Assembly: GCA_945936265.1 (NCBI GenBank)
Contig: CAMETB010000009.1
Location: forward strand, 1 to 20,896
Direction of reading: 5' to 3'
Source of the DNA: an uncultured Clostridia bacterium
GTDB taxonomy: Bacteria > Bacillota > Clostridia > Oscillospirales > CAG-272
DNA: 20,896 nt
Shown: positions 1-6,717 of the stretch, piece after piece
How positions within the stretch are numbered: the first letter of the stretch is position 1
Layout: each line of letters opens with the position of its first letter
Notes under the pieces: model-generated
What the model was told of the DNA's origin: nothing
Seen by the model: only the letters and a program-made list of their open reading frames with translations
The model's database searches: none
Position numbers and translations under genes: made by a program

Positions 1-60
1 GACGGTCCGACAAACAATTTGCACCTTGTAGGGACCGGCGTCCCCGACGGTCCGAATGTC
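1..60. repeat. Fragment of GACGGTCCGA-type intergenic repeat
   Basis: The 10-mer GACGGTCCGA occurs at 1-10 and again at 46-55. Between them lies a small hairpin, GGGAC-CGGC-GTCCC (31-44). No gene reads through this stretch. It looks like the edge of a dispersed GC-rich intergenic repeat cut by the window boundary, but only this copy is visible, so the family assignment is an inference. Confidence 0.4.
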
Positions 61-70
61 AAAACGAAAT

Positions 71-93
71 AATAGTGAAGAGTGAAGAGGTAA
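71..93 (+). repeat. GTGAAGA-type repeat, copy 1
   Basis: This 23-nt stretch contains AGTGAAGAGTGAAGA and matches 17739-17761 with a single mismatch (G/A at position 19). Both copies are followed within about 10 nt by a hairpin with a T-run. A related stretch in the opposite orientation lies at 17673-17702. Recurrence about 17.6 kb apart marks it as a dispersed repeat rather than chance. Confidence 0.6.
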
Positions 94-100
94 TAGGTAG

Positions 101-128
101 GGCGGGGGCTTGCTCCCGCCGCTTTTTT
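101..128 (+). terminator. Rho-independent terminator-like hairpin
   Basis: GGCGGGGG (101-108) pairs with CTCCCGCC (113-120) around a CTTG loop, followed by GCTTTTTT. It would stop transcription entering from a plus-strand gene left of the window. It sits directly behind the GTGAAGA repeat, as does the unrelated hairpin at 17766-17787, so it may be part of a composite repeat. Confidence 0.6.
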
Positions 129-151
129 AGCAATGTTTTCTCTGCCTTTTT

Positions 152-191
152 ATAAAAAGGGGCTGTTGCAAATAAAATTTGCAACAGCCCC
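152..191 (-). terminator. Terminator for the purine permease gene
   Basis: A perfect 14-bp stem (159-172 with 178-191, loop TAAAA) is followed on the minus strand by TTTTTATA. It is the first strong terminator downstream of the minus-strand permease gene, and it is formed by the outer end of the MITE-like element. That suggests the element supplies the gene's 3' end. Confidence 0.65.
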
Positions 192-442
192 GAGAACTTT
201 ATAGGGGATAGGCGGATTTAGGCGAGATGCGTCGTTCTTCGTCCTGTGAGGCGTACTTGTGTACGTCGAGGGGCGAAAACAGCGCAAGAAAAAGTCATAA
301 GATGAAGAAATTCGTTAGAATTTCAACCTTATTATTTTTCTCATTTACTGACTTTACAAAAAAGTAGGAGGCGGATTTTACAGCCACCTCCATTTATTTT
401 GGATAAACCGACTTTTTCGGTGTCGTCAAATGCGACAGCCCC
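159..442. repeat. MITE-like structured element with 12-bp inverted ends
   Basis: The element begins GGGGCTGTTGCA (159-170) and ends TGCGACAGCCCC (431-442); the ends are inverted repeats with 11 of 12 positions matching. It has no open frame worth calling. It is packed with internal hairpins: 159-172/178-191, TTCGTCCT/AGGGGCGAA (238-245/269-277) enclosing GCGTAC/GTACGT, GAAATTC/GAATTTC (307-313/318-324) inside ATAAG/CTTAT, and ACCGA/TCGGT (407-411/417-421). It ends 15 bp from the permease stop codon. No clear target-site duplication is seen. A non-autonomous mobile element is the likeliest reading; a structured RNA is possible. Confidence 0.55.
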
Positions 443-457
443 TTATGATTTCGCTTA

Positions 458-1894
458 TTACATCGAAACGAGGAAGAATCTCAAAGTGAAGAGGACTGCG
501 ATTACCGTTACGGGTATATCCTTCTTCTGATATTTTCCTGTGATAAGTGTGATAAGAACGTATGCGATAGCGCCGATTGCGATACCATTCGAGATGGAGT
601 ACGTAAGGGGCATCATGATAAGAGCGAGGAACGCGGGAACTGCGCTTGTGATGTCGCTCATATCAACCTTTGCAAATCCCTTGAGCATCAGAACGCCGAC
701 GTAGATAAGAGCCGGAGCGGTTGCGCAAGAAGGAATTATTGCCGCCAAAGGAGTGAGGAAGAGGCAGAGGAAGAAGCATCCTGCCGTAACGAGAGAAGCA
801 AGACCTGTTCTTCCGCCGGCGCCGACGCCTGCCGCAGACTCAACGAAAGTCGTACAGGTTGAGGTACCGAGGATACCGCCGACAACGGTTGCTATGGAAT
901 CGGATGTCATGGACTTGTCCATATCAATCGGGTCGCCGTTTTCGTCAAGCATACCTGCTTCGGAAGCGGTTCCGTAAAGAGTGCCTATCGTATCGAACAT
1001 ATCAACAAGGCAGAAAGTGATTATAAGAACTATCGCGTTTACAACCGCTTCAAATCCGCCTGCAAATACGCTGAAGCCCTTGAATGCGCCAAATATACCG
1101 ATTTCACCGAAATCTTTGAATGACTGACCGATCTGTTTGAAATCAAACTCAGGAGCAGTCCATGTGGTGAGATAGTAAAGAACCGAAACGCCGAGAATGG
1201 TGATTATAACAGATCCCTTGACGTTTTTCTTTGAGAGTACAGCCATTACGAAAAGTCCGATAAGTGCCAGAACTACGGGAGCTATTGCCACCCACGCTTC
1301 ATAGAATGACTTGCCGGATACTGCGCTGTGGAAATCAAAGAACTGCACGAAAGTAAATTTGTTCGCCTGTATAATGCCCACATTCTGAAATCCGATAAAA
1401 GCGATGAAAAGACCGATACCTGCCGGGATAGCCTTTTTAAGATTTTCGGGGAGTGCTCTTGCAATGTATGCTCTTGCACCGGTAATGGAAAGAATAAGGA
1501 ATATAAGACCGGAGATCAGTATTACGCAAAGACCCTTCTGATAACCGCTGACAGGATCTCCGGATATAATGTTTCCTTCAAGATCAAATGTAAGGGTTGG
1601 AAGAATAAATGAAACAAAGAAGAATGAGTTAAGTCCCATTCCGCACGCCTGTGCGAAGGGTAACTTTGCATAAAGAGCATAAAGGAGCGTACCGGCTACG
1701 GCAACAAGAATGGATGCAACGTATACTGCGTTCCAGATTTTATCAAATCCAAATGCAGGATTGAAATTAAATCCTACAATCTGATTCGGGTTTGTAACGA
1801 CAATGTATGCCATTGCAAAGAAAGTTGTGAGTCCGGCTATAATTTCGGTTCTTACGGTTGAGCCGCGCTCACTGATTTTGAAAAACTTATCCAT
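458..1894 (-). CDS. NCS2-family purine permease (guanine/hypoxanthine type)
   Basis: This is a 478-residue polytopic membrane protein of the NCS2/AzgA-PbuG type, which imports purine bases by proton symport. The start MDKFFKISERGSTVRTEII leads into the AGLTTFFAMAYI segment characteristic of this group; LVDMFDTIGTLYG and TSTCTTFVESAAGVGAGGRT are the conserved substrate-site regions. Length is normal for the family. The ATG at 1894-1892 has a strong GAGAGGAG ribosome binding site 6 nt upstream. The 5' leader carries a guanine-class riboswitch, so guanine, hypoxanthine or xanthine is the expected cargo rather than uracil. The family is certain; the exact substrate (PbuG-like or PbuO-like) is inferred from the riboswitch. 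Confidence 0.9.
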   Translation of the reverse strand: MDKFFKISERGSTVRTEIIAGLTTFFAMAYIVVTNPNQIVGFNFNPAFGFDKIWNAVYVASILVAVAGTLLYALYAKLPFAQACGMGLNSFFFVSFILPTLTFDLEGNIISGDPVSGYQKGLCVILISGLIFLILSITGARAYIARALPENLKKAIPAGIGLFIAFIGFQNVGIIQANKFTFVQFFDFHSAVSGKSFYEAWVAIAPVVLALIGLFVMAVLSKKNVKGSVIITILGVSVLYYLTTWTAPEFDFKQIGQSFKDFGEIGIFGAFKGFSVFAGGFEAVVNAIVLIITFCLVDMFDTIGTLYGTASEAGMLDENGDPIDMDKSMTSDSIATVVGGILGTSTCTTFVESAAGVGAGGRTGLASLVTAGCFFLCLFLTPLAAIIPSCATAPALIYVGVLMLKGFAKVDMSDITSAVPAFLALIMMPLTYSISNGIAIGAIAYVLITLITGKYQKKDIPVTVIAVLFTLRFFLVSM

Positions 1895-1924
1895 AAGTTT
1901 CTCCTCTCAAAAAAATTTAGCAAC

Positions 1925-2066
1925 AAAAAAGCGGCCGATATAATATTGAGCCGCTATCAAACCGCAATAAACCGGAAGACATCCCCGGTTCAGAATGGTT
2001 CGATAGTCGGGCAGATAGGCTGCCCAGTAGAGACTCCGGGCCCATCTCGCCCGCATTATATCGAGT
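1925..2066 (-). promoter_or_regulatory. Purine riboswitch, guanine class, with terminator
   Basis: Read on the minus strand, P1 is TCGATA/TATCGA (2059-2064 with 2000-2005), P2 CGGGC/GCCCG with a 7-nt GAGATGG loop, and P3 GGGCA/TGCCC with a 7-nt GCCTATC loop. J2/3 is TCTCTAC, and the aptamer ends GACTAT, giving C at the specificity position (C74), which selects guanine or hypoxanthine over adenine. Downstream, AGCGGC/GCCGCT (1950-1955 with 1930-1935) plus a run of U forms a terminator. GGTTTGATAGC (minus strand, about 1952-1962) can instead pair with the 3' side of P1 (ACTATCGAACC), giving an antiterminator. Ligand binding should therefore switch the permease off. Confidence 0.93.
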
Positions 2067-2086
2067 ATATTTTCTGTTGCACATAC

Positions 2087-2115
2087 AGTATAACATAAGT
2101 TTTGACAAATTGCAA
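2087..2115 (-). promoter_or_regulatory. Promoter of the riboswitch-permease transcript
   Basis: On the minus strand, TTGCAA (2115-2110) is followed after exactly 17 bp by TATACT (2092-2087). It lies about 20 bp upstream of the riboswitch P1 helix, the expected position for a sigma-A-type promoter. Confidence 0.7.
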
Positions 2116-2206
2116 GAAAAAAATTTGAAAACCGTCAAATAAGCATCACAAAATTTTCACAAACAGTTATGCGTCTTTTTTGTTCGCAATATATAAAATA
2201 CCTTAA

Positions 2207-2392
2207 TTAATTTATCACAAGACGATCTACAAGTTGTTGCATCTCACGCTTTGTTTTTGTGGATTTAGCCTGTTCTATAATCTGATCCTGTTTCTCGTCT
2301 TCCATTTTCATAAATGCATTCATAGCTCTTGGATTTCCGGCGAGAGCCATGGCAAATCCCAGCGGCATATTATACGAATCGTCACCGTACAT
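2207..2392 (-). CDS. Small conserved-looking protein, function unknown
   Basis: This 61-residue protein starts MYGDDSYNMPLGFAMALAGN and has a basic, helical C-terminal half (TKTKREMQQLVDRLVIN). A GTG at 2401-2399 would extend it by three codons, but it overlaps the GGAGGTG ribosome binding site. The ATG at 2392-2390, 8 nt from GGAGG, is therefore the better start. From memory, short proteins with a PMGFGMALA-like N-terminus and a C-terminal REMQ-V-type helix occur widely in Clostridia without assigned function; this was not checked. It is transcribed away from rnpB. No TM segment, cysteines or known motif is visible. Confidence 0.7.
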   Translation of the reverse strand: MYGDDSYNMPLGFAMALAGNPRAMNAFMKMEDEKQDQIIEQAKSTKTKREMQQLVDRLVIN

Positions 2393-2470
2393 AAAAATCA
2401 CCTCCGTATTTCCGGTATGTTTATTTTCTGTGCTAATCCGAAAAATATAGGTGGTAATTGTTTCATCGAC

Positions 2471-2499
2471 TTGACAAAATGTTTTTTTTACATTATAAT
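2471..2499 (+). promoter_or_regulatory. rnpB promoter
   Basis: Consensus TTGACA (2471-2476), a 17-bp T-rich spacer and consensus TATAAT (2494-2499). The predicted start lies at about 2505-2508, matching the first base of the RNase P RNA P1 helix. Confidence 0.9.
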
Positions 2500-2505
2500 A
2501 TTTAA

Positions 2506-2871
2506 GAACCGGGTCGGACGGTTGCGCGGTATGGCGCCGAAAGGTATTACCGTGAGGAAAGTCCGTGCTTCACAGGGCAGGATAACTGATAACGTCAGCC
2601 GAGGGTGACCTTAGGGAAAGTGCAACAGAAAATAACCGCCGCACCCGTGCGGTAAGGATGAAAACGCAGGGTAAGAGCCTACGTCGTTCCATGGTAACAT
2701 GGAGCGGGTGTAAACCCTATCCGAAGCAACACCGTATGCGAAAGATTTTATTTGCCCGATAAGGCTTTTGCCTCTTTCGCAGGTGGCACGCATTTTTTGC
2801 GGAGCCTTACGGTGACGTAAGGCAAAGATAGATGACCGTCTTTAACAGAACACGGCTTACAGGCCCGGTTC
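2506..2871 (+). ncRNA. rnpB: RNase P RNA
   Basis: This is the catalytic RNA that removes 5' leaders from pre-tRNAs. The ends GAACCGGG (2506-2513) and CCCGGTTC (2864-2871) pair as helix P1. The universally conserved region GAGGAAAGTCCG is at 2554-2565. The GGTAAGAGC element lies near 2672-2680, and the 3' conserved block ACAGAACACGGCTTAC is at 2845-2860. Length of about 366 nt and overall order fit a class A-like RNA. It has its own perfect promoter and is convergent with the radical SAM gene. Confidence 0.95.
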
Positions 2872-2921
2872 ATAATTTAAAAAAAACGGCACATGGCTTT
2901 AATTATAGAAGTCTGCCGCAA

Positions 2922-2957
2922 AAACGGCTTTCACGATTCGCCCCGTGAAAGCCGTTT
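2922..2957. terminator. Bidirectional terminator between rnpB and the mnmE operon
   Basis: A 13-bp perfect stem, AAACGGCTTTCAC (2922-2934) with GTGAAAGCCGTTT (2945-2957), has a 10-nt loop. On the minus strand it is followed by TT then GCGGC, on the plus strand by CTTC. It sits between the converging rnpB and radical SAM genes. Confidence 0.75.
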
Positions 2958-2984
2958 CTTCATTAACTATATAAAGCGCCCTTG

Positions 2985-4013
2985 TTATAATTTTTGAGTT
3001 TGCGAACTAAAATCAGGAGTATAAAGCGAGGTTGACGAGGAAATATCCTGCATATATCCGTCGTAACCGATCTCCACTGCTCTTTCAAGAACGCTCTGAT
3101 ATTCAAAAGTGGTTATTTTCCTTTTAAGTTCCCCATATTTATCGGGGCAAAAAGAGGACGTATATTGGCTCATGAGAGATAGCCTGAATGATGAAATATC
3201 ATAATTTATCGACACGTCCTCGAGGATTTTTATTGAATCCTTACGCAAACCGGGCAATACAAGATGTCGCATAATAACACCTTTTTTCATAAGACCGTCT
3301 TTTATCATTACCTTTGGCTGTGCTTCAAGCATTTTGCCGAAGGATTTTTTCGCATAATAGTAATAATCGGGCGCAAAAGAGTATTTCGCGCTTACCTCGG
3401 GCGAAAAGTACTTCATATCGGTAAGGAATATATCCACAAACTCCGACACGCGCTCAATAGTTTCAGGCAGTTCATATCCCGAGGTATTATATACTATAGG
3501 AATTTTAAGCTTATCACGAATTATCGACACGCTCGCGGCGATTTTATCGGCAAAATGAGTAGGTGTTACAAGATTTATGTTGTATGCCCCCATCTTTTGA
3601 AGTTCAAGCATCTTTTTGGCAAGTTCCTCTTCGCTTATCTCGTCGCCTATATCTCCGCTTCTTATATCGCGGTTCTGACAATAAACGCAGCCGAGAGAAC
3701 AACCCGAGAAAAATATCGCTCCGCTGCCTCCTTGCTTTTCGGTTTTATCGACGCTCACACGGGTATTTTCCGATTTCTCCGTCACGGCGCGCGTATTGTC
3801 TGCACTACCCGCGTCAGATTCTTGCTTTTTGCAAAGTTTTTTCGCCTCGATGTGTGCTATATCGTTTTTTTCGGGCAGTCTTGTCGAAATTGACGGCTCT
3901 TCCCACATATGAAGCATGGCTTTTGCTACTTTTACCTTATCGCCCATATGGCAAAAGCCTTTTGTAACGCTCCTGTCAACTCCGCATCTGCGCGGGCAAA
4001 GCATACACCCCAT
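2985..4013 (-). CDS. PflX-like radical SAM protein
   Basis: This is a 342-residue radical SAM enzyme of the PflX group (uncharacterised relatives of pyruvate formate-lyase activating enzymes). The N-terminus CMLCPRRCGVDRSVTKGFC holds C3, C6, C10 and C21. The radical SAM signature CSLGCVYC (CX3CX2C) uses C105, C109 and C112 and would bind the [4Fe-4S] cluster. DMKYF, NTSGYE and RHLVLPG are typical of the family. Residues about 45-95 form a hydrophilic linker, between WEEPSIS and GGSGAIFFSGC, that is much longer than I expect for the family. The start ATG lies 2 nt after the stop of the RNHCP gene, with GGGGGAG upstream, so the two are translationally linked. The substrate is unknown. Confidence 0.88.
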   Translation of the reverse strand: MGCMLCPRRCGVDRSVTKGFCHMGDKVKVAKAMLHMWEEPSISTRLPEKNDIAHIEAKKLCKKQESDAGSADNTRAVTEKSENTRVSVDKTEKQGGSGAIFFSGCSLGCVYCQNRDIRSGDIGDEISEEELAKKMLELQKMGAYNINLVTPTHFADKIAASVSIIRDKLKIPIVYNTSGYELPETIERVSEFVDIFLTDMKYFSPEVSAKYSFAPDYYYYAKKSFGKMLEAQPKVMIKDGLMKKGVIMRHLVLPGLRKDSIKILEDVSINYDISSFRLSLMSQYTSSFCPDKYGELKRKITTFEYQSVLERAVEIGYDGYMQDISSSTSLYTPDFSSQTQKL

Positions 4014-4015
4014 TG

Positions 4016-4345
4016 CTATATCTCCCCCGCCGTCAGCTTTATTATCTTTTTTATATCGTCGGGCTGATTTTTCGCCTCAGTTGCGGCTCTGTTGCGTTTT
4101 TCCTCGCCGCATTTACGACATTTATGTATTATAACGTATCCTTTTTTAGAGTCAAGTTCAACGCGTATAGGGTCCATTATCCCTCCGCATTCGTTCGCCC
4201 TGTCCCCCGGCATTACATCAACATGTTTCGAGCAAAGGCAAAACGGGCAGTGGTTTCTCGAAGAATATCCGAGCGGCTCAACTTTTGCCCCGCAGTTTTC
4301 ACATATAAATCCGTTATCGTTTTTGGTAAATCTTTTACTTTCCAT
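4016..4345 (-). CDS. RNHCP-domain zinc-ribbon protein
   Basis: This 109-residue protein contains the diagnostic RNHCPFCLCSKHVD stretch at about residues 30-43, giving the RNHCP domain its name. Cysteine pairs CENC, CPFC and CRKC suggest two zinc ribbons; the C-terminal part (HKCRKCGEEKRNRAA) is basic and could contact nucleic acid. It lies 63 nt downstream of mnmE and ends 2 nt before the radical SAM gene, in the same operon. The start has GGTGGAG upstream. The molecular role of the family is not established; pairing with mnmE hints at a link to RNA or translation, which is inference only. Confidence 0.85.
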   Translation of the reverse strand: MESKRFTKNDNGFICENCGAKVEPLGYSSRNHCPFCLCSKHVDVMPGDRANECGGIMDPIRVELDSKKGYVIIHKCRKCGEEKRNRAATEAKNQPDDIKKIIKLTAGEI

Positions 4346-4408
4346 TTTTACTCCACCGAAAGCTTTGTCGAAAAAAGCGCAGTAGCACCAAGACCCGGCC
4401 GCATATAT

Positions 4409-5776
4409 TTACTTTCCGACGCAGAAGTGCGAGAATATCTCGTCTACTATTTCTTCGCTTACATTTCTTGAATCTATCATTTCAAGTTCGGCAAGCGCCC
4501 GTTCCAGAGAATAGCAGACTATATCGTTGCTCTCTCCCGATATAAGCGCTTCCCTTGCCTCTTTTGCACCGTCAAGGGCGAGTTTCACGGACGAGTGTTG
4601 TCTTGCGTTCGATATTACCGCGTCCGAGGAGATATTTATCTGTGAAAGATCATACATTTTTGCCACGGTTTCCGAAATTATCGACACTCCCTCGCCTGTT
4701 TTTGCCGAAATATAGATTATATATCTAAAATTATCTTTTATCTTTTTCTCAAATTCAGGTGATATTTTTTTCTCTTTGTCGCATTTGTTTATAACGGCTA
4801 TTGCACTTTTGCCGCATGCAAGGCTTATTATCTCGTCGTCAAGTGTACTTTCCTTTGTCGAAGCGTCGAAAACGCATATAACAAGCTCCGCGTCGTTTAT
4901 TTTTGATTTTGCGCGCTCAACACCTATTTTTTCGACTGTATCGGTTGTTTCTCTGATACCTGCCGTGTCGGAAAGCGAAAGGGTTACCCCTCCAAGCGAC
5001 ACTGTGTGTTCTATTATATCTCTTGTGGTCCCCTCAATATCGGTAACTATCGACACATCACTGCCGAAAATCCTGTTGTAAAGCGTGCTCTTGCCCGAAT
5101 TCGGCTTGCCTGCGATCGATGTTTTTATCCCCTCGGCAATTGCGCGCCCCGCACGATAACTCTTTTTGAGATTTTCGAGTTCCGATACGATTTTGTCGAG
5201 AGAGTGTCGCATTTCCTCTCTTTCAAGATCTTCAATATCTTCGTCCGGATAATCTATTGTGGCATAGGATCTGGACAGCATGGCAAGCATAATCTCTCTT
5301 ATTTCGGAGATTTTTGCCGAGAGAACGCCCCTTTCCTGTGATGACGAAAGTTTTAATTGATTGTCCGTCACGGCGTCTATTACCCCGCCTACCGCCTCCG
5401 CGCGTGAAAGGGTCAGTTTGCCGTTTATATATGCGCGCCTTGTAAACTCTCCCGCACCGGCAATTCTCGCACCTGACGAAAGCACCGCCTCGAGAACAGC
5501 AGATGTTACGTATATTCCTCCGTGACAGCAAATTTCGCACACGTCCTCGCCCGTATATGAATGAGGTGCGGCAAAATAAGTAAGCGTACCGTCGTCTATT
5601 ATCTCATTTTCCCTTATAATGTCTCCATAGAGGCATCTCCTCGGCACTACTTGTGAGCCGTGAGTTCGAAATACCCTCTTTGCCACTTCCAGGGCGTCAG
5701 GGCCGCTTATTCGAATCATAGCGACGCCGCCCTTGCCCTTTGCCGTAGATACGGCGGCTATCGTATCCTCAATCAT
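4409..5776 (-). CDS. mnmE: tRNA uridine-5-carboxymethylaminomethyl modification GTPase
   Basis: MnmE works with MnmG to modify the wobble uridine (U34) of certain tRNAs. The N-terminal tetrahydrofolate-binding domain opens MIEDTIAAVSTAKGKGGVAM. The G domain shows GKPNSGKST (P-loop), DIEGTTRD (G2), DTAG (G3) and NKCD (G4). The C-terminus ends FCVGK, the conserved CxGK with the catalytic cysteine. At 455 residues it is full length. A GTG eight codons upstream is open, but AGAGAGGTGAT lies just before ATG 5776-5774, so that ATG is preferred. It is first in an operon with the RNHCP and radical SAM genes. MnmG, its partner, is not in the window. Confidence 0.96.
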   Translation of the reverse strand: MIEDTIAAVSTAKGKGGVAMIRISGPDALEVAKRVFRTHGSQVVPRRCLYGDIIRENEIIDDGTLTYFAAPHSYTGEDVCEICCHGGIYVTSAVLEAVLSSGARIAGAGEFTRRAYINGKLTLSRAEAVGGVIDAVTDNQLKLSSSQERGVLSAKISEIREIMLAMLSRSYATIDYPDEDIEDLEREEMRHSLDKIVSELENLKKSYRAGRAIAEGIKTSIAGKPNSGKSTLYNRIFGSDVSIVTDIEGTTRDIIEHTVSLGGVTLSLSDTAGIRETTDTVEKIGVERAKSKINDAELVICVFDASTKESTLDDEIISLACGKSAIAVINKCDKEKKISPEFEKKIKDNFRYIIYISAKTGEGVSIISETVAKMYDLSQINISSDAVISNARQHSSVKLALDGAKEAREALISGESNDIVCYSLERALAELEMIDSRNVSEEIVDEIFSHFCVGK

Positions 5777-5800
5777 AATATCACCTCTCTGTTCAAGCAC

Positions 5801-5829
5801 ATTTTATCACACTTATATAAATATTGCAA
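5801..5829 (-). promoter_or_regulatory. mnmE operon promoter
   Basis: On the minus strand, TTGCAA (5829-5824) is followed after 17 bp by TAAAAT (5806-5801), about 25 bp upstream of the mnmE start. It resembles the permease promoter, which also has TTGCAA at -35. Confidence 0.75.
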
Positions 5830-5853
5830 TAAAAAACTTATATATAAAGAATC

Positions 5854-5881
5854 GCGGTTCCGCACGTTTATACGGGACCGC
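5854..5881 (-). terminator. Hairpin after the Gly/Ser-rich gene (possible weak terminator)
   Basis: GCGGTTCCG (5854-5862) pairs with CGGGACCGC (5873-5881) with one G-U pair and a 10-nt loop. On the minus strand it is followed only by GATTCTTTATAT, so termination may be weak. It separates the 155-codon gene from the mnmE promoter. Confidence 0.4.
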
Positions 5882-5977
5882 AATAATCATTATACTTCAT
5901 ATACCTGCATATTTTAACAATGTTATAACGCTACGGCATACCGCTTGCACGAGCGGAAGCAAGCCATTCTATTCCGT

Positions 5978-6445
5978 TTATTTTCCCAATTTGCATTTCA
6001 GCATGATTAAAGAGGTAAATATTATCTTTGCGCCAAGCATTACGGCGATGGCGTCGCATAGGCGGACTTTTAAGGTGTGGGAGCATTGTATAGAGCCGCT
6101 TGTGCCGCCCGAGGAGCAACCGCATGAGGATGAGCCTTGTGCACCCGTCTGTGCTCCGTTACCGCCGCCGGACCCTTTTGAGCCCTGTGAAGCGTTGCTT
6201 TCGTTCTGTGTGCTCTCTGAGCCGGCTGAAGCGCCGTTTTGCGCGGTGGCGCCTTGCGAGGAGCCATCACCGCCTTGCGAGCCTTGACCGCCAGAATATC
6301 CGCCTTGTGCACTCCGTGAGGCGATGTTTCCACTCTGAGAATTACCGCTTCCGCCTTGCTTGCCCACCGAAATGCTCTCGGAAAAGGTGAGCGTGAGCGT
6401 CGTGCGCTCGGGAGCGTTTCTGAATTGATTTATTTTTTCAAACAT
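5978..6445 (-). CDS. Unrecognised protein with a Gly/Ser/Gln-rich centre
   Basis: I do not recognise this 155-residue protein. Residues 1-30 (ending TTLTLTFSESISVGKQ) look like a small beta-rich start. Residues 31-119 are almost purely G, S, Q, A, N and T with few charges. A CGC pair (C108, C110) and C121 follow. Residues 123-155 (KVRLCDAIAVMLGAKIIF and a KCKLGK tail) look like an amphipathic or weakly hydrophobic helix. A textbook GGAGG sits 5 nt before the ATG, arguing for real translation. There is no signal peptide. It lies between mnmE and the divergent noc gene, where many Firmicutes have mnmG/rsmG. A cytoplasmic protein with a disordered linker, or a small cysteine-containing peptide, is possible; I assign no function. 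Confidence 0.65.
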   Translation of the reverse strand: MFEKINQFRNAPERTTLTLTFSESISVGKQGGSGNSQSGNIASRSAQGGYSGGQGSQGGDGSSQGATAQNGASAGSESTQNESNASQGSKGSGGGNGAQTGAQGSSSCGCSSGGTSGSIQCSHTLKVRLCDAIAVMLGAKIIFTSLIMLKCKLGK

Positions 6446-6635
6446 TTTTTCCTCCGTAAAATGAGCAAAATATTTTTATTTATTTTGCCCGGATTTTTGC
6501 CTTATATACGTTTTTCATCGACTCGCTTTTCCATATTATTCCTTTAAATCAGATAGAATCGACTGTAACCAAGTCTTAAATCCATAATTTACCATATATT
6601 TACAGCACGCTTCTACAAAAAATTCAGTCGGGAAA

Positions 6636-6644
6636 TGGTATAAT
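6636..6644 (+). promoter_or_regulatory. Probable noc promoter (extended -10)
   Basis: TGG followed by TATAAT (6636-6644) makes an extended -10 element about 75 bp upstream of noc. No good -35 hexamer lies 17 bp upstream (CAAAAA), which extended -10 promoters tolerate. Confidence 0.45.
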
Positions 6645-6717
6645 CGGTATAAGGATGCGATAATAACGAAAATCGCAATAAAAAACCGGAAAATAAAGAA
6701 AAAGAGAGGTAAAAGAA

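Noticed and set aside
159..442. Target-site duplication for the MITE-like element
   Set aside because: Flanks TATAAAAA and TTATGATT share no convincing direct repeat.
3264..3893. 209-codon plus-strand open frame opposite the radical SAM gene
   Set aside because: It lies wholly antisense to a well-supported gene, has no ribosome binding site, and its translation has no recognisable family features.
6502..6534. Ten-codon upstream ORF (MEKRVDEKRI, minus strand) before the Gly/Ser-rich gene
   Set aside because: An AAGGA lies upstream, but a 10-codon frame is expected by chance and nothing else supports it.
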